Notes under the pieces: model-generated
Seen by the model: only the letters and a program-made list of their open reading frames with translations
Told to the model about the DNA's origin: nothing
The model's database searches: none
Shown: piece by piece, positions 17,595 to 26,790 of the stretch
Layout of the letters: the number at the start of each line of letters is the position of its first letter
Numbering within the stretch: position 1 is the stretch's first letter
Made by a program: the position numbers and the translations under genes
Origin: Pyxidicoccus sp. MSG2
Lineage (GTDB): Bacteria; Myxococcota; Myxococcia; Myxococcales; Myxococcaceae
Length of the DNA stretch: 64,000 nt
Reading direction: 5' to 3'
Assembly (NCBI RefSeq): GCF_026626705.1
Contig: NZ_JAPNKC010000001.1
Span: 12,835,001 to 12,899,000, forward strand

Positions 17595-19286
17595 TCAGGT
17601 GGCGGGCTTCAGACGCAGGTCCGCCGTGGGAGCGAACCCGGGCGGGCGGCGGTGGTGCGACGCCTGCTCGTAGGCGTAGGCGAGCTTCAGCAGCGTGGGC
17701 TCGCTCCAGGCGCGGCCGATGAAGGACATGCCCACCGGGAGCCCGAAGACGTAGCCCACGGGCACGGTGATGGTGGCGTAGCCGGAGACGGCCGCGGGCG
17801 TGGAGCTGCTGCCCAACCAATGGTCGCCATTCACGAGGTCGATGAGGCCTGGAGGCGCCTGCGTGGGGGCAACGAGCGCGTCCAGTCGGTGCTTCGCCAT
17901 CAGCGCGTCCAGGCCCTGCTCGCGCGACAGCTTGCGGCAGTCCGCCAGGGCCTTGCGGTACTTCTTGTCCGTCAGCGGCCCCTTCTCCTGCGCCATGTGG
18001 AACAGCTCCTGGCCGAAGTACGGCATCTCCGTGGAGCGGTGCGCGTCGTTGAATTTGATGAGGTCCGCGAGCGTGCGCGGGTGCGTCCCCTCCCCCAGCC
18101 CGGCGAGGTACGCCTCCAGGTCCGCCTTGAACTCGTAGAGCAGGACCTCGAACTCGGGCTCGTCCAGCTTCGACGCCGTGGGAATGGGGGCCGGGTCGAT
18201 GATGGTGGCGCCCTGGGCCTTCATCAGCTCGATGGCCTGCTCCACCAGCGCGTCCGAGGGCGCGTGGTAGCCGAAGAAGCGCTCGCGAGGCACGCCGATG
18301 CGCGCGCCCCTGAGCCCGTTGGGGTCGAGGAACTTCGTGTAGTCCGCGTGGGCCTTGCCCTGGCTCGCGGCGGTGGCCGCGTCCGCGGGGTCGATGCCCG
18401 CGAGCACGGAGAGCAGCGCCGCGGCGTCCGCCACGGTGCGCGTCATGGGGCCGGCGGTGTCCTGGGTGTGGGAGATGGGGATGATGCCGGTGCGGCTCAC
18501 CAGGCCCACCGTGGGCTTGAGCCCCACGAGCGAGCTGGCCGCCGCGGGCGACACCACGGAGCCATCCGTCTCCGTCCCCACGGCCACCGCGCAGAAGTTG
18601 GAGGCGGCGGCGGCCCCGGAGCCCGAGCTGGAGCCCGACGGCGTCCTGTCCAAGGCATACGGGTTGCGCGTCTGCCCGCCCCGCCCGCTCCAGCCGCTGG
18701 AGGACTTCGTGGAGCGGAAGTTGGCCCACTCGCTCAGGTTCGTCTTGCCGAGGATGACCGCGCCCGCCGCGCGCAGGCGCTCGACGATGAACGCGTCGCG
18801 CTGGGGCACCGCGCCCACGAGCGCGAGCGAGCCGGCGGTGGTCTGCATGCGGTCCGCGGTGGCGATGTTGTCCTTGATGAGGACGGGGATGCCGTGCAGC
18901 GGCCCGCGCGGCCCCTTCTCCTTGCGCTCCTTGTCGAGCGCCGCGGCGATGGCGAGCGCGTCCGGGTTCAGCTCGATGACGGACAGCAACGGGAGGTCTC
19001 CCTTGCGGTCCAGCTCGTTGATGCGCGCGAGGTAGCGCTCCGTGAGCCCGTGCGCGGTGTGCTTGCCGGACTTCAGGCCCGCCTGGAGGTCCGCGACGGT
19101 GGCCTCCTCCAGCTCGAAGGGCTTCGAGGCGGGGACCGCCGCCGGAGCCTTGCCGGCCGGTGGCGCGGCGGGAGCCTGCGCCTGGGAGTCCAGCGTGACG
19201 AAGGCGGTGGCGGCAGCCGTGCCACCGAGGAAGGCGCGGCGGCTCAGGCCCGCGGAGGGACTGCCAGGAGGAGTGGGCTTCTTCAT
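17595..19286 (-). CDS. Tat-exported amidase (amidase signature family)
   Basis: A 563-residue protein with a twin-arginine signal (SRRAFLGGTAAATAFV, residues about 15-30) followed by a Pro/Ala linker. The amidase-signature catalytic set is present: Lys in GIPVLIKDN, cis-Ser in the glycine-rich GSSSGSGAAAA segment, and the nucleophile Ser in ETDGSVVSPAA. The family hydrolyses carboxamides. Export through Tat implies folding in the cytoplasm and action in the periplasm or outside, perhaps on peptide or aryl amides. ATG 19286 (MKKPTPP) is the start because it begins the Tat signal. The gene is divergent from the patatin gene. Confidence 0.92.
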   Translation of the reverse strand: MKKPTPPGSPSAGLSRRAFLGGTAAATAFVTLDSQAQAPAAPPAGKAPAAVPASKPFELEEATVADLQAGLKSGKHTAHGLTERYLARINELDRKGDLPLLSVIELNPDALAIAAALDKERKEKGPRGPLHGIPVLIKDNIATADRMQTTAGSLALVGAVPQRDAFIVERLRAAGAVILGKTNLSEWANFRSTKSSSGWSGRGGQTRNPYALDRTPSGSSSGSGAAAASNFCAVAVGTETDGSVVSPAAASSLVGLKPTVGLVSRTGIIPISHTQDTAGPMTRTVADAAALLSVLAGIDPADAATAASQGKAHADYTKFLDPNGLRGARIGVPRERFFGYHAPSDALVEQAIELMKAQGATIIDPAPIPTASKLDEPEFEVLLYEFKADLEAYLAGLGEGTHPRTLADLIKFNDAHRSTEMPYFGQELFHMAQEKGPLTDKKYRKALADCRKLSREQGLDALMAKHRLDALVAPTQAPPGLIDLVNGDHWLGSSSTPAAVSGYATITVPVGYVFGLPVGMSFIGRAWSEPTLLKLAYAYEQASHHRRPPGFAPTADLRLKPAT

Positions 19287-19398
19287 GGGGTGCCGCGCAC
19301 TACAGCAGCGGCGCGCGGACTGTCGCAAGCGGAGCGTGGTCTGGCCCGAGAGGGCCAACGCGCGCGCGTGCCGCCCCTGCTACCTTGCCGCCCCCGAT

Positions 19399-20457
19399 AT
19401 GGCATCCAACCTGACCCTGCTGGCCGGCCCTGACGCACTGCGGATGATTCGTGAGCGGGGCCTGCGTGGCGATGACGTGGACGTCGTGCCCGGCGCCTCG
19501 GGCGGACCGAAGTGGCTGGTGCTGGCCGGCCTGGACCGCGCCCTCTTCGCCGGCCTCTTCCAGGGGCGCACGCGGCCGCTGCACCTGATTGGCTCGTCCA
19601 TTGGAAGCTGGCGGCTGGCGTGCGTGGCCCAGGCGGACCCGGTGGCGGCGCTGCACCGCTTCGAGGCGGCGTACATCGACCAGCGCTACCCCGCGAAGCC
19701 TCCGCCGTCGCTGGTGAGCGAGACGAGCGCGCGCATCCTGGACGCGCTCCTGGGCGACGAGGGCGAGGCGCAGATCCTCAACCACCCGTGGGCCCGGCTG
19801 CACGTCGTCACCGCGCTGTGCCGCGGGCCCATGGGCGTGGAGCACCCGCGCGTGCAGCTGCTGGGACTGGCGCTGTGCGCGATGGGCAACATGGTGAGCC
19901 GGCGGACGCTCGGGCTGCACATGGAACGCGTCATCTTCCACACGGCGGGCGACACCAGCCCGTTCGCCGGGCTGAAGGATCTGCCCTCCGTGCACCTGCC
20001 GCTGACGCCGGAGAACCTGCGCCCGGCGCTGCTGGCCTCGGGCTCCATTCCCATGGTGCTCAGCGGCGTGCGGATTCCGGGCGCGCGGCCGGGGGTGTAC
20101 CGGGACGGCGGCGTGCTCGACTACCACCTGGACCTGGACTTCGGCCCGGGCGAGGGGCTGGTGCTCTACCCGCACTTCTACCCGTACGTGGTGCCCGGCT
20201 GGTTCGACAAGTCCCTGCCCTGGCGGCGCGCGCGTCCGGCCAACTTCCGCAGGGCGCTCCTGATTGCGCCGTCCGCGGAGCTGGTGGCACGGCTGCCGGG
20301 AGGGAGGATTCCGGACCGCGTGGACTTCGAGCGGCTCAAGGACACCGAGCGCATCCGCGCGTGGAACCAGGTGGTCGCCGAGAGCGAGCGCATGGGCGAC
20401 GAATTGCTGGAGCTCATCGCCACCGGGCGCCTCGCGGAGCACGTGCAGCCCCTCTGA
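19399..20457 (+). CDS. patatin-like phospholipase
   Basis: A 352-residue protein with the Ser-Asp dyad of patatins: the nucleophile elbow IGSSIGSW (GxSxG) near residue 60 and the YRDGGVLDYHL motif (DGG) near residue 236; PGASGGPKW near residue 33 fits the oxyanion loop. It should hydrolyse acyl lipids. ATG 19399 is the start because upstream codons lose coding bias and belong to the divergent leader. There is no signal peptide, so it is cytoplasmic or exported by another route. Confidence 0.85.
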   Translation: MASNLTLLAGPDALRMIRERGLRGDDVDVVPGASGGPKWLVLAGLDRALFAGLFQGRTRPLHLIGSSIGSWRLACVAQADPVAALHRFEAAYIDQRYPAKPPPSLVSETSARILDALLGDEGEAQILNHPWARLHVVTALCRGPMGVEHPRVQLLGLALCAMGNMVSRRTLGLHMERVIFHTAGDTSPFAGLKDLPSVHLPLTPENLRPALLASGSIPMVLSGVRIPGARPGVYRDGGVLDYHLDLDFGPGEGLVLYPHFYPYVVPGWFDKSLPWRRARPANFRRALLIAPSAELVARLPGGRIPDRVDFERLKDTERIRAWNQVVAESERMGDELLELIATGRLAEHVQPL

Positions 20458-20479
20458 CGCGCGGGCTCCCCAAAAGAGC

Positions 20480-20514
20480 GGCGGCCGGCCTCCCCGAAGG
20501 GAGAACCGGCCGCC
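20480..20514. terminator. two-tier hairpin between convergent genes
   Basis: GGCGGCCGG (20480-20488) pairs with CCGGCCGCC (20506-20514), and inside it CTCCC (20490-20494) pairs with GGGAG (20499-20503) around a CGAA loop. It lies between the patatin gene and the M36 protease gene, which converge, and probably stops transcription from both sides. Confidence 0.75.
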
Positions 20515-20592
20515 GGATGACTTCTGAAGCTCAGTGGGGAACCGCCGGACCCGGGCCTCTCAGCCGCCCGGGCCTGGCGGCACCGTCACGTC

Positions 20593-23500
20593 TCAGGCCA
20601 GCGTGTTGCGCCGACGGCGCAGCAGGCTGAGGAGCGCCAGGCCGAGGATGCCGGCCGGGGCGCCCGCGCCCGTGGAGGAGCAACCGCCGCCGTTCTCCGG
20701 CGTGGCCGTGGCCTCCACGGTGGCGGTGTGGGTCCCGCCACGAGCATCCGTCACGGTCAGCTTGAAGCTGAACGTGGCGCTGTCGTCGTCGAGCTCGGGG
20801 ACGTTCACGCCGAGCACCGCCTGGTTGGGGCTGGCCAGCGTGACGGCCGGGCCACCCGTCTGCTCCCACTTGTAGGTGAGGGCGTCACCATCCGGGTCGC
20901 TGGAGGCCGAGCCGTCGAGGGTCATCGCGGTCTGGTCGCCAGAGAGGATGATGCGCGCCTTCGCCACGGGGACGATGTTGTCGGACTGCGTGACAGTCAC
21001 CGTCACCGTGTCCGCATCGCTGGTGAGCGAGCCGTCGCTCACCACCAGGCGGAAGGTCAGCTCCGTGTTCGCCTTCACGTCCGGCGCGGTGAAGGTCGGG
21101 CTGGCCGTGGTGGCCCCCGTCAGCGACACCCACGGGCCACCCACCTGCGTCCACTGGTACGTCACCGTGGTGCCATCCGCGTCAGCGCTGGCGCTGCCGT
21201 TGAGGGTGACCGCGGTCTTGCCCTTGGCGGAAGCCGCCTCGCCCGCGTTGGCCACGGGCGCCCGGTTGACCTGGCGCACCGTCACCACCACGTCGTGGCT
21301 GGCGGTGGCATGGCCGTCGCTCACCGTCACCCGGAAGGTGAGCTCGGTGTCGGCGGTCACCTCGCCCGTGGAGAAGGTGGCCGTCGCGGAGTCAGCGCCC
21401 GTGAGCGTGACCTCCGAACCGGACACCTGCGACCAGGCGTAGGTGAGGCTGTCGTTGTCCGGATCCGCGGCGGTGGCCGCGAGAGTGGCCGTGCTGCGCT
21501 CGTCGGCCACGACGGCGGAGGCCGTCACGGACGGCGCGAGGTTGACCGCGCCGATGTGCACGCCCACCGTGTCGCTCGTCGTCGACTTGCCGTCGCTCAC
21601 CGTCACCATGAAGGTGAGCTCCTCACCGAGCACCGTCTCCGGGGCCGTGAAGGTGGCCGTCGCCGCGTTGGCGTTGGACAGCGCCACCGGAGTGCCGGAC
21701 ACCTGCACCCAGTGGTAGGTCAGCGCGTCGCCATCCGCGTCGGTCGCGGAGCTGCTCAGCGTCGCCGTCTCACGCTCGTCCACGGACAGGTCCGCACCCG
21801 CGTTCACCGTGGGCGCGACGTTGACCTGACGCACGTTCACCACGACCTCCTGGCTGGCCGAGGCCGTACCGTCGCTCACCGTCACGGTGAACTTGAGGAC
21901 GGCGTCAGCGGCCACCTCGCCGGTGGAGAAGGACACGCTCGCGGTGTTGGCACCCGAGAGCACCACCTCGTCGCCGTCCGTCTGGGCCCAGCTGTAGCTC
22001 ACGGTCTGGCCGTCCGGGTCGGACGCCGTGGCCGTGAGGGTCGCGGTGCTGCGCTCGTCGAAGGAGGCGGACGAGGCCGTCACCATCGGCGCGCGGTTCA
22101 CGTTGCCAATCTGCACGTTCACCGAGTCGGTGGTGCTCGTCTTGCCGTCGCTCACCGACAGGGTGAAGGAGAGCGTCTCGCCGGTGACCGTCTCCGGCGC
22201 CGTGAAGGTCGCCGTCGCCTTGTTGTAGTCACGCAGCGCCACCGCGGTGCCGGCCGTCTGCGTCCACAGGTAGGTCAGCGCCTCGCCGTCCGCGTCGCTG
22301 GCGGAGCCGGAGAGCGTGACGGTGGTGCGCTCGTCAGCGGTGCCGTCGAGGCCCGCGTTGACGGTGGGCGCACGGTTCACCTGACGGATGCGCACCGTCA
22401 CCGTGTCGGACACCGGGGCGGCGCCGTCGGTGGCGGTGAGGCGGAGCACCAGGTCGGTGTCGGCCGTCACGTCCGGAGCCGTGAAGGACGGCTTCAGCGT
22501 GTTGCCGTTGGTGATCGTCACCGCCGGGCCGGACACGCGCGCCCAGGTGTAGGTGAGCGCCTGGCCGTCCGCGTCGAAGGCGTTACCGGTGAGGGACACC
22601 GGCGCGCGCTCGTCGACCGTCACGTCCGGACCGGCCGAGATGACCGGAGCGGAGTTGGCGCACTGGCCGCTGTCCGCGCAGATCTTGATGAACGGCGTGT
22701 TGGTGATGCCGGAGAAGGACAGGTCGTCCAGCACCCAGCCGGTGTTGCCGGCGCCGTTGTCCGTGCCGATGCGGAAGCGGATCAGCACCGTCTTGCCGGC
22801 ATAGGCGGTCCCCAGGTTCAGCGTGGCGGTGTTGAACGTCGGGAAGCCCGCGGTGGTGCCGACGAGGGCGCGGCGGCCCGCCAGGGGGTTGAGGTTGCCC
22901 GCGTAGTTGATCAGCACGCCCGTATACAGCGAGTCACCGATGTCGACCCACGTCGCGCCATCGTCCTCGGACAGCTCGACGACGGCGCCGTCGTAGTTGC
23001 CGCCGGCGTCCGTCTCGAAGTCGTACGAGTGACGGAAGGACACCACGAAGGGGGCGGTGGCGCTGACGTTCAGCGGCGGGGTGATGAGGCTGAAGTCGGC
23101 CGGCGCACCCAGGTCCTCGCCGTAGAAGGCGCGGTTGAGGTCGCTGAACTCGACGACGCCGAACTCGGCCGGAACCAGGTCCTCGTTGAACTCGGTGTCC
23201 CAGGGGAGGTTGAAGGGCGTGCCCTCCACCGTCTCGCTGGCGGTGGCCTCGGGGACCTCGTCGTAGTTGGTCTTGAAGGCGAGCACGTCGCTCTTGTCGC
23301 CCGGGACGGCCTGGCGGTCATCACGGAGGGAGAAGGCGAAGTCGACCCGCTGGCCCGTGCCCGCGCCCGTCAGCGAGACGGGAACGGAGACGATGCCGAT
23401 GTCACCAATCCCCATGGGGGGGAACTGCGCGGTGCCACGGTCGCCCACCGTCACGCCCGTCGTGGTGGTCACGACGGTGACGGCGCTGGTCTCCGCGGGC

Positions 23501-26190
23501 TCGGAGCCGTTGTTGTAGACGATGAAGGTCAGCAGGCCCGTCTCACCGTTGTCGAGGATGCCGTCCTCGTCACCCGCGGCGCCGACGTTGTCCTCGAAGA
23601 AGGCGGCGAGCAGCTGCACGTCGGTGCCCACGTTGAAGCTCTCCACGACACCCGCGTGGGTGGTGGAGTTGCGATCCGGGGCCACCGCGCCCACGCCCGC
23701 GCCGCGCTTGGCGAAGGCCGCCCAGAAGCGCTGGCCGTCGGCCGGGTCATTGGCCATGGCTGCCGCGATGATGGCGTCGCGCGCCTCCAGGAAGGTCGGG
23801 GCCGCGGGAGTGAGCTTGTACCCGTTGACCAGGTAGCTCTTCATGCGGTCCTGCGCCTCCTGGAACGGATGCGCGCGCAGCAGCGCCGTGTAGCACTCCC
23901 ACAGCATCGTGGTCCAAATCTCGCCGGAGTTGTGGACCTCGGCGTTGTTGCTGACCGGCGCGATGGGGGCGTTGGTGGGCAGCGCCACGCCGTCGGTGAT
24001 GTGCTTGAACGTGAGGGGGTTCTTCGCCATGTCCGACGAGTACGTCACGCGGCGGATGCCGAAGAACGCGGAGTCCGGAGAGCTGCCGCGGGTGGCGTAC
24101 TCAGCCGCGCCGTAGGCACCATTCCAGTTCGCGTTGGCCGGGACGTTGATGTCCTCGGGACGGGTGATCATCAGCAGGGCCGTGAAGTCGCCCCAGCCCT
24201 CGCCCATGGACCGACCCTGGTTGTTGGTCAGACCGGCGGAGTTCTGGACGAGGCGGTTGCTGATGTAGTGCCCCCACTCGTGGGCCACGATGACGTTGTC
24301 CACCGTGCCGTCGAGGTTGATGGCCTCGGCGCGCGACAGGTGAACGTTGAGGCCGGCGACATTGCGCAGCTTGTTGCCGTCCGCCAGCGTGATGCGAACC
24401 GCGGGGATGGTGATGCCGGTGGCAGCGCCACCGAGGGGGGAAACGAAGCCGGCCGCGTTGTCGGCGATGAGGAGGCCGATGGCGCCCGCCGCCTGCGCGG
24501 TGGCGGCCTTCACGGTGAAGGCGCACGTACCGCGGTCGAGCAGCGCAATCTTGCCGGCGACCGCCGCCGCGTTGGTCAGCGGGGAGCAGCCGTCCGTGGT
24601 GGACGGGCCCGCGGCGTCCGCCGCGTCCTGGCCGATGACGACGTCACCCGTGACGTCGTACGTCTGGGGACCGAAGCCCGAGGCGATACCGACCTTGTAC
24701 TCACCCGCGACGCTCGCGGGGGCATTGACGACCAGCTGCCCGCTGGGACCCGAGAACAGGTACATGCGCATGCGCGGGGACGCACCGTCCGCCGGCGTCT
24801 GCATGTTGGCGTTGTTGGTGCCGCTGTAGTCCTGGGCCTGGGCGCGGATGGCGTCGTTGCCAATGCCGCCGCGGCCGAAGTTGTCGGCCTGCGCGTTGCC
24901 GGACTCCTCGTCGAAGCCGGCGTCGTAGTACCAGTCGTGGAGCCAGTTGTTCATGAAGAACAGGCTCGTCGTCGCGGCGGCGATCTGCTCCGCGTTCGCG
25001 TACGGCTGGATGTCGAACAGCATGGTCCGGTCGAACACGCCGGGCGCGGTGACGGTGGGGCGAAGGTCGCCGTCGTTGTAGCCGTCCGGAGCCGTGAGGT
25101 TCGCGAACGCGTCCGCGTTGTTACCGCGCGTCACCGTGGCGTCGTCCGCCAGCCAGGGGTCGTTCTGGCTGAAGGGCACGTTCTGCAGGGTGACCAGGCT
25201 GGGCGCGACATACGCGGGACGGAAGCCGTCCGGGGTGCCCGTGGGGTGCGGCGTGGCGTTGTTGCCGGCGGGGCCGTCGTGCGGGGTGAACGGCGGCGTG
25301 GAGTCCGCGAACACGCGGTAGCTGAACTCCGCATCCGCGGTCAGGTTGTTGCGCAGCAGGATGCGGCCGTCCACCGCGGAGATGACGTACGAGTAGTAGT
25401 CGGAGTCCTTGCTGTCCGGGCGCCCCGTGTTGAGCTCCACGTAGTACGCGGGCACCACCGCGTTGGGCAGCGAGAAGTACACCTGCTTCGAGCGCGCCGG
25501 GATGATCAGCCCTTCCGCCAGGGGGCGGGCATAGGTGGCCAGCTCGAAGTGCGTGTACTTGCCGGCGTTCTGCGCCTTCACGTTGCGCAGCAGGCTGGCA
25601 TCCAACGCGGTGCCGGTCAGGTCCTGGTACGCAGCGGAGACGGCCGCACTGGCCGACAGCTGGAATTGGACGCGGGGCGCGACGGCGCTGGAGACGTGCT
25701 TGGAGAGGCTGCCGGAGACGGCCACCAGCTCGTTGTTGCGGTTGAGCAGGAGGTTGAGCGACTGCCGGAAGACCTCGATGCCGTTCGCCTCCTGGGCCAG
25801 CGTGACGACCTTCACGCCCTGGCGGTTCTCGCTGACGTTGACGACTCGAGCGCCCGCGGCCTCGAAGGAGCTCACGCCATAGAGGGAGGCGGCGTCCGCG
25901 AGCTGCGCCAGAGCGGCCTGCTCGGGCGCCATGCTCGCGAACTGGGAAGACGCGCTCAGCTTTGACTGATCCGCGCTCTTCCGAGCCCAGAGGAACGTAG
26001 GAGAACCGGTGCGCTCATCACGATGAGCAACGCGCGGCCCCTTGGAGTCCACGGGCTTGAAACCAGCGGCGACTCGACCCGCGGGCTTCGCGTCCTGCAG
26101 TGCATCGTAGTTCGGCAGCGTCCGGGCAACTGCGCTGGTACCGGACAACACCAGCGACAGGCCAGAGAGCGTGGCAACCAACCTTCTCAC
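20593..26190 (-). CDS. M36 (fungalysin-type) metalloprotease with Ig/PKD-like repeats and MYXO-CTERM tail
   Basis: A 1865-residue secreted protein. A signal peptide (VRRLVATLSGLSLVLSGTSA) starts at GTG 26190, with GGAG upstream. It is followed by an FTP-type propeptide, the zinc site HEWGH near residue 637 and GEGWGDF near 663, as in fungalysins. A protease-associated (PA) domain sits just before the zinc site, about residues 500-600. A beta-sandwich region follows, then seven tandem repeats of about 95 residues beginning APVISAGP / APTVNAG, like K319L/REJ modules. The end has GGGCSSTGAGAPAG, a hydrophobic helix and RRRR, the MYXO-CTERM sorting signal for surface display or release. Role: digestion of external protein, fitting predation. 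Its control region holds a palindromic operator. Confidence 0.93.
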   Translation of the reverse strand: MRRLVATLSGLSLVLSGTSAVARTLPNYDALQDAKPAGRVAAGFKPVDSKGPRVAHRDERTGSPTFLWARKSADQSKLSASSQFASMAPEQAALAQLADAASLYGVSSFEAAGARVVNVSENRQGVKVVTLAQEANGIEVFRQSLNLLLNRNNELVAVSGSLSKHVSSAVAPRVQFQLSASAAVSAAYQDLTGTALDASLLRNVKAQNAGKYTHFELATYARPLAEGLIIPARSKQVYFSLPNAVVPAYYVELNTGRPDSKDSDYYSYVISAVDGRILLRNNLTADAEFSYRVFADSTPPFTPHDGPAGNNATPHPTGTPDGFRPAYVAPSLVTLQNVPFSQNDPWLADDATVTRGNNADAFANLTAPDGYNDGDLRPTVTAPGVFDRTMLFDIQPYANAEQIAAATTSLFFMNNWLHDWYYDAGFDEESGNAQADNFGRGGIGNDAIRAQAQDYSGTNNANMQTPADGASPRMRMYLFSGPSGQLVVNAPASVAGEYKVGIASGFGPQTYDVTGDVVIGQDAADAAGPSTTDGCSPLTNAAAVAGKIALLDRGTCAFTVKAATAQAAGAIGLLIADNAAGFVSPLGGAATGITIPAVRITLADGNKLRNVAGLNVHLSRAEAINLDGTVDNVIVAHEWGHYISNRLVQNSAGLTNNQGRSMGEGWGDFTALLMITRPEDINVPANANWNGAYGAAEYATRGSSPDSAFFGIRRVTYSSDMAKNPLTFKHITDGVALPTNAPIAPVSNNAEVHNSGEIWTTMLWECYTALLRAHPFQEAQDRMKSYLVNGYKLTPAAPTFLEARDAIIAAAMANDPADGQRFWAAFAKRGAGVGAVAPDRNSTTHAGVVESFNVGTDVQLLAAFFEDNVGAAGDEDGILDNGETGLLTFIVYNNGSEPAETSAVTVVTTTTGVTVGDRGTAQFPPMGIGDIGIVSVPVSLTGAGTGQRVDFAFSLRDDRQAVPGDKSDVLAFKTNYDEVPEATASETVEGTPFNLPWDTEFNEDLVPAEFGVVEFSDLNRAFYGEDLGAPADFSLITPPLNVSATAPFVVSFRHSYDFETDAGGNYDGAVVELSEDDGATWVDIGDSLYTGVLINYAGNLNPLAGRRALVGTTAGFPTFNTATLNLGTAYAGKTVLIRFRIGTDNGAGNTGWVLDDLSFSGITNTPFIKICADSGQCANSAPVISAGPDVTVDERAPVSLTGNAFDADGQALTYTWARVSGPAVTITNGNTLKPSFTAPDVTADTDLVLRLTATDGAAPVSDTVTVRIRQVNRAPTVNAGLDGTADERTTVTLSGSASDADGEALTYLWTQTAGTAVALRDYNKATATFTAPETVTGETLSFTLSVSDGKTSTTDSVNVQIGNVNRAPMVTASSASFDERSTATLTATASDPDGQTVSYSWAQTDGDEVVLSGANTASVSFSTGEVAADAVLKFTVTVSDGTASASQEVVVNVRQVNVAPTVNAGADLSVDERETATLSSSATDADGDALTYHWVQVSGTPVALSNANAATATFTAPETVLGEELTFMVTVSDGKSTTSDTVGVHIGAVNLAPSVTASAVVADERSTATLAATAADPDNDSLTYAWSQVSGSEVTLTGADSATATFSTGEVTADTELTFRVTVSDGHATASHDVVVTVRQVNRAPVANAGEAASAKGKTAVTLNGSASADADGTTVTYQWTQVGGPWVSLTGATTASPTFTAPDVKANTELTFRLVVSDGSLTSDADTVTVTVTQSDNIVPVAKARIILSGDQTAMTLDGSASSDPDGDALTYKWEQTGGPAVTLASPNQAVLGVNVPELDDDSATFSFKLTVTDARGGTHTATVEATATPENGGGCSSTGAGAPAGILGLALLSLLRRRRNTLA
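20705..22655 (-). repeat. seven tandem ~280-bp repeats encoding Ig/PKD-like domains
   Basis: Within the M36 protease gene, seven units share the pattern AP.(V).AG / DER..(V)L.(A) / DADG..LTY.W.Q..G and are separated by QVN or GNVN linkers. Alternate units are more alike (units 2 and 4, units 3 and 5), which suggests growth by duplication of pairs. Boundaries are approximate. Confidence 0.75.
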
Positions 26191-26291
26191 GTGGGGGAAC
26201 TCCCTGTTCAACGGCGGGGTGGGAGCCACCTTGCAACCTGGGAGGGAGTCCCAGCACCATCGCCGGAACACCAGGTCACGAACGTCGCCCC

Positions 26292-26312
26292 CAGGTGACG
26301 AATTGTCACCTG
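26292..26312. promoter_or_regulatory. perfect palindromic operator at the M36 protease promoter
   Basis: CAGGTGAC (26292-26299) and GTCACCTG (26305-26312) are perfect inverted repeats around GAATT. The expected transcription start of the protease gene falls at about 26312, so a protein bound here would block initiation. A related half site, CAGGTCACG, lies about 20 bp further into the leader. Confidence 0.6.
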
Positions 26313-26318
26313 CTGAGA

Positions 26319-26348
26319 AGATTAGTGCCCTTATTGATGTAGGTTGAA
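26319..26348 (-). promoter_or_regulatory. candidate promoter of the M36 protease gene
   Basis: On the minus strand, TTCAAC (26348-26343) and TAATCT (26324-26319) are spaced by 18 bases within the most AT-rich stretch of the divergent region. The predicted start site coincides with the outer edge of the palindrome. Confidence 0.45.
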
Positions 26349-26426
26349 AGGCGACACCAGCGTTTATTCCCGACGCGACGCATCTTTCCGTGGTTACGGC
26401 AGGTTATGAGAGGGCTTGGAGGAAAA

Positions 26427-26771
26427 ATGCGGTGGGTGCGAAACCTTACAGCGCTGCTATTCGTGACATTCGGGGTGAGCGTGCTGGCAACGGCCTGCCG
26501 TTCCACCGCGGAAACAGCGCCCGCGGAGGCGCCGCGTAACAACCCGGTGGCGGATGGTGGCGGCACTCCATTCCAGGACGTCCGGCGTTGGGACGCGGGC
26601 GTGGAGGCACGCGAGGGCCCGCAGCCCTTCCCTGCCCCCGCCGCCGACGCGGGAGCCTGCCCTGGAAGGCAGGAGCGCTGTTGCGATGGACACTGTGGCA
26701 CTGCGCTCGAGTGCGCCCAGCTCGCGTGTGATCCCGTGCCTCAGCGACACACTCCGGCCGAGGAACGCTGA
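26427..26771 (+). CDS. small Cys-rich lipoprotein, unknown function
   Basis: A 114-residue protein with a lipoprotein signal (LLFVTFGVSVLATAC), an Ala/Pro-rich linker and a C-terminal cluster of cysteines (CPGRQERCCDGHCG, then ECAQLACD) that could form disulphides or bind metal. ATG 26427 is used because GGAGG stands four bases before it; the ATG at 26406 is upstream of that site. It is transcribed divergently from the M36 protease, with the palindromic operator in between, so the two may be co-regulated. No known family is recognised. Confidence 0.7.
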   Translation: MRWVRNLTALLFVTFGVSVLATACRSTAETAPAEAPRNNPVADGGGTPFQDVRRWDAGVEAREGPQPFPAPAADAGACPGRQERCCDGHCGTALECAQLACDPVPQRHTPAEER

Positions 26772-26790
26772 GCCGTGAGTCGCCGCGCGC

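Noticed and set aside
20728..25965. A 1745-codon open frame on the plus strand
   Set aside because: Antisense to the M36 protease gene; composition (Val/Arg/Gly/His-rich) is a shadow of the repeated protein on the other strand.
26406..26426. Earlier ATG for the Cys-rich lipoprotein
   Set aside because: It would place the strong GGAGG inside the coding region; ATG 26427 lies at the proper distance from it.
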